DNA of 64,000 nt from Vibrio ouci (GTDB taxonomy: Bacteria; Pseudomonadota; Gammaproteobacteria; Enterobacterales; Vibrionaceae). The notes beneath the pieces were generated by a model. The model was not told where the DNA came from and did not search any database. It saw nothing but the letters and a program-made list of their open reading frames with translations. Made by a program: the position numbers and the translations under genes. Positions 18,475 to 27,855 of the stretch are shown in pieces (positions within the stretch are counted from its first letter, which is position 1; each line of letters opens with the position of its first letter). The stretch lies in the NCBI RefSeq assembly GCF_004551525.1, contig NZ_SATR01000014.1, positions 57,917 through 121,916 of the forward strand. The letters run 5' to 3'.

Positions 18475-19836
18475 ATGGAAACCATCTGGATTAAGAATCC
18501 ACTGGCAATTTACACTGGAAACCAGCAAGACGCCCAAGGCGGTGTCGTGGTGAAAGGCAATCAAGTTGTCGAACTCATTCCAAAGCATGGGACACCCTCC
18601 CATCACATTGATTACGTGGTTGATGCATCACGCCATGTCGTGACGCCGGGGCTGATTAACGCCCACCACCACTTTTATCAGACCTTAACCCGCGCCTATC
18701 CCGACGCGCTCAACAAAGAACTCTTCCACTGGCTTAAAAGTCTTTACCCCGTTTGGGCCAATCTCGATGAAGAGATGATGAGCGTCGCCACCGAGCTTGC
18801 CTTAGTTGAGTTGATGCTTTCTGGCTGTACCACCGCCTCTGATCATCACTACCTACTCCCTAACGGACTAGAGCATGCGATTGATCTTCAAGTTGAAGCA
18901 GCGCAAAAGCTTGGCGTTCGCGCGATTTTCACTCGCGGTTCAATGAGCTTAGGTGAAGATGATGGCGGCCTACCGCCAAGGCACACCATCCAAACCGAGC
19001 AAGCCATTGTCGATGATAGCTATAGGCTGATTCGCCAATACCACCAGCACCACGATGGCGCGATGACCCAAATCGCCCTTGCGCCCTGCTCGCCTTTCTC
19101 TGTCACCACCGACTTAATGAAAGAGACAGCAATTATCGCCAAGCAAGAAAACGTCATGATGCACACTCATTTGTGTGAAACATTGGATGAAGAAGATTTC
19201 TGCGTTGAGAAGTTTGGCTTACGTCCAGTGGACTACCTTGAAGATGTCGGCTGGCTCAATCAGCGAACGTGGCTGGCACACGGCATTCATTTCAACACTG
19301 AAGAGATCCGACGCTTAGGCCAAGCCGGAGTAGGAATCAGTCACTGCCCAACCTCAAACATGATGTTGGCCTCTGGTATTTGTAAGAACAATGACCTTGA
19401 AGCGGCTGGCGTTAAAGTAGGTTTAGGTGTCGATGGTAGTGCTTCAAACGATGGCTCGAACATGATAGCCGAAGTGCGCATGGCGATGTATTTACAACGT
19501 CTGCAATACGGCTCTGCCAATGTGACTCATTTTGACGCGCTGCGCTGGGCAACCAAAGGCTCCGCGCAAGCAATGGGACGGAATGACATCGGTGAACTCA
19601 CCGCAGGTAAACAAGCCGATATCGCGATGTTTAAGCTCGATGACATTCGTTTCTCGGGCAGTCATGACCCGCTGGCGGCGCTACTGTTATGTGGGGCTCA
19701 ACAAGCCGACCGAGTTATGGTTGCCGGACATTGGCGAGTCATGAATGGCGAAGTGATTGGCGTCGACATTCACCAATTGATGGAACGCCATAAACACGCA
19801 GCAAAACGCTTAGCCAAAAAAGCATTGGGCGAATAA
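18475..19836 (+). CDS. 8-oxoguanine deaminase-like amidohydrolase
   Basis: This 453-residue protein is a metal-dependent amidohydrolase. Metal ligands lie in 'GLINAHHHFYQT', 'HTHLCET', 'LAHGIHF' and 'GVDGSASNDGSNM'. The long first half with 'HWLKSLYPVWANLDEEMMSVATELALVELMLSGCTTASDHHYL' is characteristic of the group containing 8-oxoguanine deaminase and chlorohydrolase relatives. 8-oxoguanine deaminase yields urate directly, which fits its place beside a urate-degrading operon and urate-type permease. The exact substrate (8-oxoguanine or isocytosine-like bases) is inferred. ATG 18475 has AAGGA nine bases upstream. An overlapping out-of-frame ATG at 18471 is ignored. Confidence 0.82.
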   Translation: METIWIKNPLAIYTGNQQDAQGGVVVKGNQVVELIPKHGTPSHHIDYVVDASRHVVTPGLINAHHHFYQTLTRAYPDALNKELFHWLKSLYPVWANLDEEMMSVATELALVELMLSGCTTASDHHYLLPNGLEHAIDLQVEAAQKLGVRAIFTRGSMSLGEDDGGLPPRHTIQTEQAIVDDSYRLIRQYHQHHDGAMTQIALAPCSPFSVTTDLMKETAIIAKQENVMMHTHLCETLDEEDFCVEKFGLRPVDYLEDVGWLNQRTWLAHGIHFNTEEIRRLGQAGVGISHCPTSNMMLASGICKNNDLEAAGVKVGLGVDGSASNDGSNMIAEVRMAMYLQRLQYGSANVTHFDALRWATKGSAQAMGRNDIGELTAGKQADIAMFKLDDIRFSGSHDPLAALLLCGAQQADRVMVAGHWRVMNGEVIGVDIHQLMERHKHAAKRLAKKALGE

Positions 19837-19843
19837 CACTATA

Positions 19844-19874
19844 CAATGCCTCACAGATGCTGAGGCATTGTTTT
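19844..19874 (+). terminator. Rho-independent terminator ending the purine island
   Basis: CAATGCCTCA pairs with TGAGGCATTG around a seven-base loop, followed by TTTT. It lies eight bases past the deaminase stop. The remaining 250 bases before the next gene are AT-rich and show only a short inverted repeat, AGTTC (20023-20027) with GAACT (20037-20041). Confidence 0.85.
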
Positions 19875-20122
19875 CAGTTCAAAATCAGCAGACTCATTTC
19901 AAAATCTAGCCATGATAAAACTCAAATAGCAATCAATCACTTACTCTATTGGTCTCTCTGATACGCTAAGAAAAGTTGCCCATTTAACGCCTATTCACTC
20001 ACCTCACGACTATACTTCAGAGAGTTCTAAACTAAAGAACTATATCGAAAGCGTCATTAAATTTCGCATCACAGCCACCTCTGTACCTGTTTGAACACCA
20101 TAGTTTGAGGACCATATCCGAA

Positions 20123-21292
20123 ATGAAAAAGTTGCTGTTTTACTCTCATGATAGCTATGGCTTAGGCAACATTCGTCGTATGGTTGCTATCGCAAACTTT
20201 CTGGTCAGTCGCCACCGTGAGCTATACATTTTATTGATTACCGGCTCACCAATGCTGCACGCTTTTCGCACTCAATCCAATATTGACTATATTAAATTGC
20301 CTTGCTTGCAGCGTTCTAAATCAGGTACTTACTCAGCAAAATTAGACTGCTTAAGCGCTTCGGCTCTCCTCGATTCAAGAGCAAAGATCATTCAACAAGT
20401 CATCACTGATTATGAACCAGATTTAGTGCTCGTCGATAAAAAGCCCGGAGGTTTAAACGGAGAGCTAAAACCATCCCTTTCGTTTCTTAGCTCACTAATC
20501 AAACCTCCAAAACTTGTCCTGCTGCTTCGAGACATATTGGATACTCCAGAAGTCACCCAACAATTATGGCGTAAGAACTCATATTACCAATTAGTCGAAA
20601 AGTATTATGAACAAGTCTTAGTCGTTGGTGAACAACGCATATTCGATATGGTCCAACAGTATGACTTCCCACCAAGCGTTGAGAAAATGACCGAGTTTTG
20701 TGGGTACTTACAGCGTACAGAAAAGTCACACCAAAGTAGTAAGTTACTCGCCCATTTAGCTAAGTCCGACCGCAAGCTCGTGGTTGCCGCTGCAGGCGGA
20801 GGAGATGATGGAAAATTAGTATTAGAAACTTATCTACTAGCCTGCCATCAAAGCTCGTGGAAAGATCAGGTTGATTCGATCGTTTTCTATGGGCCAGAGA
20901 TGAATGTCGCAGACATTAAAAATCTACAATCTCTCGCGCAATCACTACCAAATACAACGCTAAGTGAGTTTTCACCTTACTTTATGACCTACCTCTCTGC
21001 TGCAGATTTAGTAGTGACCATGGCTGGCTATAACACTGTTTGCGAAATCCTATCGGTAAAAACACCAGCGATTCTTGTCCCTAGAGTCACTCCCGTAGCA
21101 GAACAACTTATTCGCGCTCAGCAACTGGCTAAGCTAGAGATTTTCGAATATCTCCACCCAGAGCACATTACTCCCAAAGAACTCAATAAAAAGATTGAAA
21201 ACAAGCTGTTCTCTGAGGAAGCACAATTACCATTCCCACAAGAAATTAGTCTACATGGAATGGAAAAATTAGAACGTCATCTGCTCGCTTAA
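20123..21292 (+). CDS. MurG-like glycosyltransferase (COG4671-type)
   Basis: This 389-residue protein begins 'MKKLLFYSHDSYGLGNIRRMVAIANFLV', the typical opening of the predicted glycosyltransferases of the MurG/GT28-like group. The C-terminal half has 'VVAAAGGGDDGKLV' and 'AADLVVTMAGYNTVCEILSVKTPAILVPR', matching the nucleotide-sugar binding half of a GT-B fold. ATG 20123 is preferred because GAGG lies 12 bases upstream. A TTG six codons earlier is possible. No signal or membrane segment is seen, so it acts in the cytoplasm. It opens a five-gene run pointing one way and probably builds part of a glycan or glycolipid. Confidence 0.8.
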   Translation: MKKLLFYSHDSYGLGNIRRMVAIANFLVSRHRELYILLITGSPMLHAFRTQSNIDYIKLPCLQRSKSGTYSAKLDCLSASALLDSRAKIIQQVITDYEPDLVLVDKKPGGLNGELKPSLSFLSSLIKPPKLVLLLRDILDTPEVTQQLWRKNSYYQLVEKYYEQVLVVGEQRIFDMVQQYDFPPSVEKMTEFCGYLQRTEKSHQSSKLLAHLAKSDRKLVVAAAGGGDDGKLVLETYLLACHQSSWKDQVDSIVFYGPEMNVADIKNLQSLAQSLPNTTLSEFSPYFMTYLSAADLVVTMAGYNTVCEILSVKTPAILVPRVTPVAEQLIRAQQLAKLEIFEYLHPEHITPKELNKKIENKLFSEEAQLPFPQEISLHGMEKLERHLLA

Positions 21293-21386
21293 GTTTCAAT
21301 GGTCGTTTGCTTCAAATGAGCTAGAAATTTTACGCACAACGTTGGTTACAGATATGAAAATACAGAGTAAGTATGAGGAGTAACCT

Positions 21387-22568
21387 ATGAGTGTCGCCTA
21401 TATCGTAAAACGATATCCGCGCTATTCTGAAACGTTTATCGTTAATGAAATCTTAGCCCATGAAAAAGCAGGCTTGAGTGTCCATATCTTCGCCTTGTTG
21501 CCCCCACAAGACGCGCATTTTCAAGATATTATCTCGCGAGTCAAAGCGCCCGTAACCTACCTACCAGCCAAAGCTGATCGCGCGAGTACATTTTGGGAAA
21601 GGCAAAAAAAGGTCTCACGCCGTTACCCTGAGGTGTGGCATGTGCTCGGTCAATTCCCCAGTGCAAGCGCTAGAGAAGTACTTCAATCTCTCGAACTTGC
21701 GCTGCACATCAGTCGTATGCAACTCACACATTTACATGCGCATTTTGCAACGACATCAACCACAGTGGCGCAAATAACCTCTGCCATAACCGGCGTTCCC
21801 TTCTCTTTTACCGCTCATGCAAAAGATATATTTCATCAAGATAATGATTTCGTCGCCCTAGTAACTAAGTTCCAACAAGCCAAGTGCGCTATAACGGTCA
21901 GTGATTTTAACTACGCCTATCTAACCAAAGATTTGGCGGTTCAAAATGACAAAGTGGTCACGATATACAATGGCCTGGATCTCGCTGAATTTCCCTATTC
22001 CTCACCTGAATCCCGAGAACCTAAGATTTGTGCCGTCGGTCGTCTGGTTGAAAAGAAGGGGTTCTGCGACTTAATCAGTGCTTGCCAGCAACTTAAGCAG
22101 CAGGGAATCACCTTTCAATGCGAAATTATTGGAGATGGCGAACTCAAAGCCGAGCTTCAGCAACAAATTATCGATTTAGCCGTTGAAGATGTCGTCACAC
22201 TAAAAGGTTCATTACCACAAGAAAACGTAAAACAATACTTACGCCAAGCTGCCGTGTTCGCCGCGCCGTGCATCGTAGGCGAAGATGGTAACCGCGATGG
22301 ATTGCCAACCGTCCTGCTTGAATCTATGGCACTCGGTACACCTTGTGTTTCGACGGATGTAACGGGAATCCCTGAAGTCATCTTAGATGGTCAAACAGGT
22401 TTAATGGTCGAGCAGCGCAATCCAAACTCATTGGCTAAAGCACTGCTCAGCTTACTGAGCCAGTCCCAGTTGAGAGTCACTTTGTCTCAGAAAGCGCGCT
22501 CGCTCATCGAAAGCCAGTTCAATATTCACAACAATGCGCAAAAGATTCGGGCTCTGTTTCAACGCTGA
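21387..22568 (+). CDS. GT4-family glycosyltransferase
   Basis: This 393-residue GT-B enzyme has an N-terminal 'YIVKRYPRYSETFIVNEILAHEKAGLSVHIFALLPP' like colanic-acid-type transferases. Its C-terminal GT4 signature 'VGRLVEKKGFCDLISACQQL' is followed by 'APCIVGEDGNRDGLPTVLLESMALGTPCVSTDVTGIPEVI' with the E-x7-E type pair. GAGGAG lies eight bases before ATG. It follows the MurG-like gene after a 94-base gap and precedes a second GT4 gene by 25 bases. The acceptor and sugar are unknown. Confidence 0.88.
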   Translation: MSVAYIVKRYPRYSETFIVNEILAHEKAGLSVHIFALLPPQDAHFQDIISRVKAPVTYLPAKADRASTFWERQKKVSRRYPEVWHVLGQFPSASAREVLQSLELALHISRMQLTHLHAHFATTSTTVAQITSAITGVPFSFTAHAKDIFHQDNDFVALVTKFQQAKCAITVSDFNYAYLTKDLAVQNDKVVTIYNGLDLAEFPYSSPESREPKICAVGRLVEKKGFCDLISACQQLKQQGITFQCEIIGDGELKAELQQQIIDLAVEDVVTLKGSLPQENVKQYLRQAAVFAAPCIVGEDGNRDGLPTVLLESMALGTPCVSTDVTGIPEVILDGQTGLMVEQRNPNSLAKALLSLLSQSQLRVTLSQKARSLIESQFNIHNNAQKIRALFQR

Positions 22569-22593
22569 TGGAGTTAACTATTGGGAGGAAGAA

Positions 22594-23763
22594 ATGAAAG
22601 CTGCATACGTATGTTCTGACCGAGGAGTTCCCATTTTTGGCAGTAAAGGCTGCTCATTACATGTCCAGGAGGTCACACGAGCATTGCTCCAATCGAATAT
22701 CAATGTCGATCTTCATGCGGCATCCATTGGCGGAGAGTGTCCAAACGATTTAACTAATCTTGATATTCACCGAATAAGACATGCCAAACAGCCAGATCGA
22801 GCCCTAAGGGAGCAACTAGATATTCACGATAACCTAGCAACCATTTCGGAGCTAGAATGTTCAGAGCCCTATGACTTTGTCTATGAACGATACTCACTTT
22901 GGAGTCATGCTGGCATGTCGTATGCGGCCAGTCGCCACATTCCTGCAATCTTAGAAGTGAACGCCCCGTTGGTAGAAGAGCAGAGAAAATATCGAGGTCT
23001 GATTGACGAACTCGCTGCCATTGAAGTCACTAAGCAGTGCTTTGAGGCCGCCAGCTTAATTCTCACTGTATCGGATCAAGTAGCCAACTATGTGGACTCT
23101 TACCCTCAAGCTCGCGGTAAAGTGAAGGTTCTCCCTAATGGCGTCAACACTGATAGGTTCTCATCCAATCCGGTTCCAGATTCAAGCCAAAAGAGAATAT
23201 TCACATATGGCTTTGTCGGTACCCTTAAGCCTTGGCATGGTGTAGATAGGTTAATCACTGCATTTGCTTCAGTACACCAACAACTACCTCATACCCGATT
23301 GATAATTGTTGGTGATGGCCCAATGAAAGAAGCCCTCATAAGCCAAGCACAATCTCTAAACCTTATCGACTGTATAGAAATTACTGGCCTAGTCACACCG
23401 ACTAATATGGCTACGATGTACCAACGAATGGACGTGGGTGTGGCTCCTTACCCTGATGATATCAACTTCTATTTTTCACCGCTTAAGGTGTATGAATACA
23501 TGGCTGCTGGTCTACCTGTCATCGGCAGCGACATTGGGCAAATTAGTGACATCATCACGGACCACACAACAGGAATGACTTGCTCTGCATCAAACATCAC
23601 AGGCCTTATCAAAGCCATGAAATACCTCGCAATGAATCCCGCTACCGCTATCGCATGGGGCCAAGCAGCGCAAAAAGAAGCCCGAGCACACCATAGCTGG
23701 AAACAGCGTCTCGATTGCATTCTAAGCTGGTCAGGTCTGACGTTGGAGCAAAGTCATGGCTAG
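22594..23763 (+). CDS. GT4-family glycosyltransferase (second)
   Basis: This 389-residue protein starts at ATG 22594, with GGGAGGAAG immediately upstream. An in-frame ATG at 22534 lies inside the previous gene. It opens with 'MKAAYVCSDRGVPIFGSKGCSLHVQEVTRALL' and has the GT4 block 'YGFVGTLKPWHGVDRLITAF...IVGDGPMKEALI' and 'GVAPYPDDINFYFSPLKVYEYMAAGLPVIGSD'. Its stop overlaps the start of the ABC transporter by eight bases, which indicates a tightly coupled operon. Confidence 0.88.
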   Translation: MKAAYVCSDRGVPIFGSKGCSLHVQEVTRALLQSNINVDLHAASIGGECPNDLTNLDIHRIRHAKQPDRALREQLDIHDNLATISELECSEPYDFVYERYSLWSHAGMSYAASRHIPAILEVNAPLVEEQRKYRGLIDELAAIEVTKQCFEAASLILTVSDQVANYVDSYPQARGKVKVLPNGVNTDRFSSNPVPDSSQKRIFTYGFVGTLKPWHGVDRLITAFASVHQQLPHTRLIIVGDGPMKEALISQAQSLNLIDCIEITGLVTPTNMATMYQRMDVGVAPYPDDINFYFSPLKVYEYMAAGLPVIGSDIGQISDIITDHTTGMTCSASNITGLIKAMKYLAMNPATAIAWGQAAQKEARAHHSWKQRLDCILSWSGLTLEQSHG

Positions 23764-25576
23764 GCCCAAAGGACTAAAGCAAAGCTTACCTAGCTTACTA
23801 CGCTTTTATAACTACGTACTGCCTTACATTAAACAAAGGAAATGGCTCATTGTTGGTGCGTTTGTCTGTCTATTCGGCCAGACCTTACTTCGCCTACTTG
23901 AGCCTTGGCCTCTAAAGTACATTATCGATAGATTGGCATCGCCAGAGTTCAATCCTGATCACGACCTACAATCGCTTTCCTCACTACCACTGTCCACATA
24001 TTTCGCTGTGCTCGCAGGGGCACTGGTCATCATTATTCTGTGTCGCGCTTTGATGACCTATACAACAACCGTACTTATGGCATTAGCAGGTAATCACATC
24101 ATCATAAGTCTACGTAGCAAGGTGTTTAATCATATTCAAGGGCTATCCACCATTTACCATCAGCAGCAACGCAGTGGTGATCTGGTGGTTCGTATTATCA
24201 GCGACATGGGCCTAATGAAGGAAATCGCAATTACCGCCGCCGTTCCATTACTCGGAAATAGCCTGATTTTTGTTTGTATCGTCGGAGTCATGTTGTGGCT
24301 CAACTGGCAACTTGCTTTGGTCTCGCTGTGCACCTTGCCCCTTTTATGGTTAGTCACGCTCAGCAAAAGCAAAAAAATCCATAAAGTGGCACGTAAAAAT
24401 CGCCAAAGAGAAGGGGTAATGGCAGCAACAGCCTCCGAATCCATTCATGCTATCAAATCTGTACAGGCGCTTACTTTGGAAGACCGATTTTCAACCATCT
24501 TTGGTCAAGCAAATAATAAAAGCCTGAAAGAAGGAGTGCAGGGGAAGAGACTAGCTGCATCTTTACAACGCAGTGTCGAAATACTCATGGCAATATCTAC
24601 CGCACTTGTACTGTGGTATGGAGCTAACCTTGTCATTAAGGGAGCTTTAAGCCTTGGTGAACTGCTGGTTTTTATCTATTACTTAAGACGCGTATTTCGT
24701 CCAATCCGTGATTTCACCAAATACACGGCAAGGCTTGCTAAAGCCTCTGCAGCAGGTGAGCGCGTGTTAGATATCCTTGAACAACAAAAAGATGTCCAGA
24801 ACCACACTGAAGCCAAAGAAGCTCCGCCATTTTCAGGACATATCCAATTTAACGAGATTCAATTTTCTTACTTAGATGATCAAGTGGCTAATCTCGATAA
24901 CCTCTCCTTAAAAATAGCCAAGGGTCAAAAGGTGGCTATTGTCGGCCCTTCTGGAAGCGGAAAGTCTACTTTGCTAGCGTTGCTGCTACGACTGCATGAC
25001 CCACAGCGTGGCGAAGTAACAATAGATGGTGTAGATATCCGAGATTACACCTTTGAGAGTGTCCGTCAGCAAATTTCTGTTGTGATGCAAGAAACAGCAT
25101 TATTCGCAACCTCCATTCTAAATAACATTGCCATCGGCCAACAAGAAGTAAGCATGGAACAAGTGATTGATGCGGCTAAGCAAGCTGAAATTCACGATTT
25201 TATTATTTCCTTACCTAATGGCTACGATACTCCCGTTGGGGAGAGAGGGGTGACTTTGTCCGCAGGACAACGACAGAGGATTTCGATTGCAAGAGCCGCG
25301 TTAAGGCAAGCCCCAATTTTAATTTTAGATGAACCGACAACTGGCTTGGACCCGCTAACTGAACTGCATGTTAGTCGCGCATTGATGAAGCTGGCTGAGC
25401 AATCAACGGTATTATTTGTCACTCACCGAATGTGTTTCGCAGCTCATTGCGACCATGTTATCTATATGCAACAAGGAAAAATCGTTGAACAAGGCACTCA
25501 CAATGAACTGCTTAAGTTAGGTGGACCTTATGCCGCTCAATTTAACTCCCCAGAACAGCAAGCTCTCGGAGGATAA
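23756..25576 (+). CDS. ABC exporter, fused membrane and ATPase half-transporter (MsbA-like)
   Basis: This 606-residue type IV ABC exporter has about six membrane helices over residues 25-325, then an ATPase domain. Walker A is GPSGSGKST at 397-405, the signature begins LSAGQ at 501-505, and Walker B is ILILDE ending at 526. A conserved His lies in 'LFVTHRM'. A single fused chain implies a homodimer. There is no peptidase domain, so it is not a bacteriocin exporter. Relatives flip lipids or glycolipids. It overlaps the upstream glycosyltransferase by eight bases and abuts the double phosphotransferase gene, so a glycolipid or oligosaccharide is the likely cargo, by inference. Confidence 0.9.
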   Translation: MARPKGLKQSLPSLLRFYNYVLPYIKQRKWLIVGAFVCLFGQTLLRLLEPWPLKYIIDRLASPEFNPDHDLQSLSSLPLSTYFAVLAGALVIIILCRALMTYTTTVLMALAGNHIIISLRSKVFNHIQGLSTIYHQQQRSGDLVVRIISDMGLMKEIAITAAVPLLGNSLIFVCIVGVMLWLNWQLALVSLCTLPLLWLVTLSKSKKIHKVARKNRQREGVMAATASESIHAIKSVQALTLEDRFSTIFGQANNKSLKEGVQGKRLAASLQRSVEILMAISTALVLWYGANLVIKGALSLGELLVFIYYLRRVFRPIRDFTKYTARLAKASAAGERVLDILEQQKDVQNHTEAKEAPPFSGHIQFNEIQFSYLDDQVANLDNLSLKIAKGQKVAIVGPSGSGKSTLLALLLRLHDPQRGEVTIDGVDIRDYTFESVRQQISVVMQETALFATSILNNIAIGQQEVSMEQVIDAAKQAEIHDFIISLPNGYDTPVGERGVTLSAGQRQRISIARAALRQAPILILDEPTTGLDPLTELHVSRALMKLAEQSTVLFVTHRMCFAAHCDHVIYMQQGKIVEQGTHNELLKLGGPYAAQFNSPEQQALGG

Positions 25577-27844
25577 ATGCAGCAAGAAGATTTGAGTTTG
25601 ATCGCCCAAGAACCAGAAATAGTGGGGTTACGCATTGTATTGAACGAGACCGAGATGCTACGCCTACTGCAAAAGCAGTTACCAAATGCTGGCATATGCT
25701 CGGTGAAGAAAACGTATCTGCGCTTCAAACCAAGAACCAATTGCATTGTTAGGTACCACGTCGAAAGCCAGTATGGCTCAAACCAATGGTATGTAAAAGC
25801 CTACACCGATAAAGATCAAGACAAACTTAACCGTATAGAAAGCACCGACAAAACGAAATCTAACACTCCATTCGTCATCAGAGAGCATCTGTTAATCCTT
25901 TATCCTTTTCCTCTCGATGACAAACTCAAACTCCTCCCGCGATTATTCGAACCATTCGCTTTGCAAGCGTTACTCAAGCGAGTGTTTTATTCGCCAACGT
26001 TCGCTTCCTCACAAGTCAGCAGTATTGAGCTCTTACAGTACAAGCCCGAAAGGCGTTTAGTCGCAAAGCTCAGAATGAGCAGTGGTGAAACGTTAGTGCT
26101 CAAGGCATACACTAAACAACGTTATCATTTAGCTAACCTCTCTCGACGACATAAACTCAACTCTCAGAAATTGCTCGATACTGTCGGGCGCAGTAATAAA
26201 CACCATCTGCTACTGCACCGTTGGATTGAGGGCGAAAACCTAACCCACTACTACCATCTCCAAGATAACAACTCTCAGCCATTTTATGACTGCGGTCGTT
26301 ACCTTGGTATGTTTCATCTACACTCTAAGACCAAACAGATAGTGACTAAAGATACTGATGAATTTGTTCATGACCTGAAACGCTGCGCTTCTGGAATTGT
26401 TCATTTGGTTCCTGAATTGGAGAGCTCGTTAGCTCCCCTTGTGACTCAGTTACTCACTGAATTAAAGTTACATAAATCGGTCAAAAGCGTTATCCATGGG
26501 GATTTTTATGCTAAGCAAGTCTTAGTCACATCTTCAGGCATTCGTTTGATCGACTTCGATGATGTCTGCTACTGGTTTTCAGGCTATGATCTAGGACTAT
26601 TTATCGCTCATCTAGAGAGAGACCGAATACTCGGAACACTTTCTACTAATCAAACGCAAGAATATCAAGAAGCCTTATTAAATGGCTATCGAGAGCAACA
26701 GGATGTCGACCAAAGCGAGATTGAACTGTTTATTGCAATTGGATTACTACAGCTCTCCCACCACCCATTTCGTAACGCTCTCCCCAAGTGGAAAGCTTCT
26801 ATTTGCCAGTTAATAAAACGCTGCAAGCAACATTTATCCAACTATCAATTGCTCACTCACTGCGATGAACTCTTCCAAACACTTCCGGCAGCCAGTGAGC
26901 TACTTGCGATACCTAGCGCAGAACAGATTTTAAGAGACAGCGTTGCCCACTTAACGCATGAAGATCATCTCATGAGTATTGATGTTGTTCGACATAAACC
27001 AACAAAGCGTGCCTTGATTGAATATACCTTTTCTCGTGACGACGGAGAGCAACAATCGATTTTGGGGAAGGTAAAAATAAAACACTTCGATAAACATGCA
27101 TGGCAAATTAATTGCGCTCTACACCAAGCAAACTTTAACCAAGACAGCTGTGACGAAATAATGGTTCCGACACCACTTGGGAAGTCTCGTGAGCATCACA
27201 TCTGGTTCCAAAATAAAGTTGCTGGACAAGTATCCCTTGAGAAATTTTGTCATAGCGACGGTATTGACGTAGCTGAGCGGGCCGCTCAAGCACTCTACAA
27301 ACTGCATTCGAGTGGCATCAAAATCGAACGAACTCACACTATCAATCATGAGATAGATTTACTCGAACGCTACTTGACTCAAGCTGGTAGTTCACTGCCA
27401 AGTAGGAGAACTGATATTGGCAACATCCTAGAATATTGCCAACTCACTGCTAGCAACCTGCCGACACCGGCTTCATTAATGGTCATTCATCGAGACTTTT
27501 ACCATGATCAACTCCTTATCGATAATAACCGTCTCTATCTTCTCGATCTCGACCTGTGCTGTAACGGCGATCCCGCACTGGATATTGGCAATTTCATTGC
27601 TCATATTGAGGAGCAGTGCTTACGTTGTTTTAATAAAAGGGATTATGCCCAGAAGCAGATCGATCGCTTTATCGAGCACTACCAACAGTTAGCAGGCGAC
27701 GATCTAAGACAATGCATTGAAACCTACACGCTATTAAGTTGGGCAAGGCATATCTTCATTAGCCAGAGAATCAGTGAACGAAACCAGTGGACAGAACAAA
27801 TCATACAAGTGTGTAAAGATAAGATTCGCCAAAACATTAAATGA
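25577..27844 (+). CDS. Protein with two tandem aminoglycoside-phosphotransferase-fold domains
   Basis: This 755-residue protein contains two kinase-like halves. The first (about residues 100-400) has the catalytic loop 'VIHGDFYAKQVLV' and metal motif 'IRLIDFDDVC'. The second (about 450-755) has 'VIHRDFYHDQLLI' and 'LYLLDLDLCCNGDPALDIGNFIAH'. Both loops keep the Asp base and the downstream Asp, so both could be active. APH-fold enzymes phosphorylate small molecules such as sugars, choline or antibiotics. ATG follows the ABC transporter stop with no gap and a GGAGG site. No domain fusion of this type with a glycan exporter is known to me. The substrate may be a sugar or glycolipid head group, which is speculation. 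Confidence 0.82.
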   Translation: MQQEDLSLIAQEPEIVGLRIVLNETEMLRLLQKQLPNAGICSVKKTYLRFKPRTNCIVRYHVESQYGSNQWYVKAYTDKDQDKLNRIESTDKTKSNTPFVIREHLLILYPFPLDDKLKLLPRLFEPFALQALLKRVFYSPTFASSQVSSIELLQYKPERRLVAKLRMSSGETLVLKAYTKQRYHLANLSRRHKLNSQKLLDTVGRSNKHHLLLHRWIEGENLTHYYHLQDNNSQPFYDCGRYLGMFHLHSKTKQIVTKDTDEFVHDLKRCASGIVHLVPELESSLAPLVTQLLTELKLHKSVKSVIHGDFYAKQVLVTSSGIRLIDFDDVCYWFSGYDLGLFIAHLERDRILGTLSTNQTQEYQEALLNGYREQQDVDQSEIELFIAIGLLQLSHHPFRNALPKWKASICQLIKRCKQHLSNYQLLTHCDELFQTLPAASELLAIPSAEQILRDSVAHLTHEDHLMSIDVVRHKPTKRALIEYTFSRDDGEQQSILGKVKIKHFDKHAWQINCALHQANFNQDSCDEIMVPTPLGKSREHHIWFQNKVAGQVSLEKFCHSDGIDVAERAAQALYKLHSSGIKIERTHTINHEIDLLERYLTQAGSSLPSRRTDIGNILEYCQLTASNLPTPASLMVIHRDFYHDQLLIDNNRLYLLDLDLCCNGDPALDIGNFIAHIEEQCLRCFNKRDYAQKQIDRFIEHYQQLAGDDLRQCIETYTLLSWARHIFISQRISERNQWTEQIIQVCKDKIRQNIK

Positions 27845-27855
27845 TTACAGAGACT

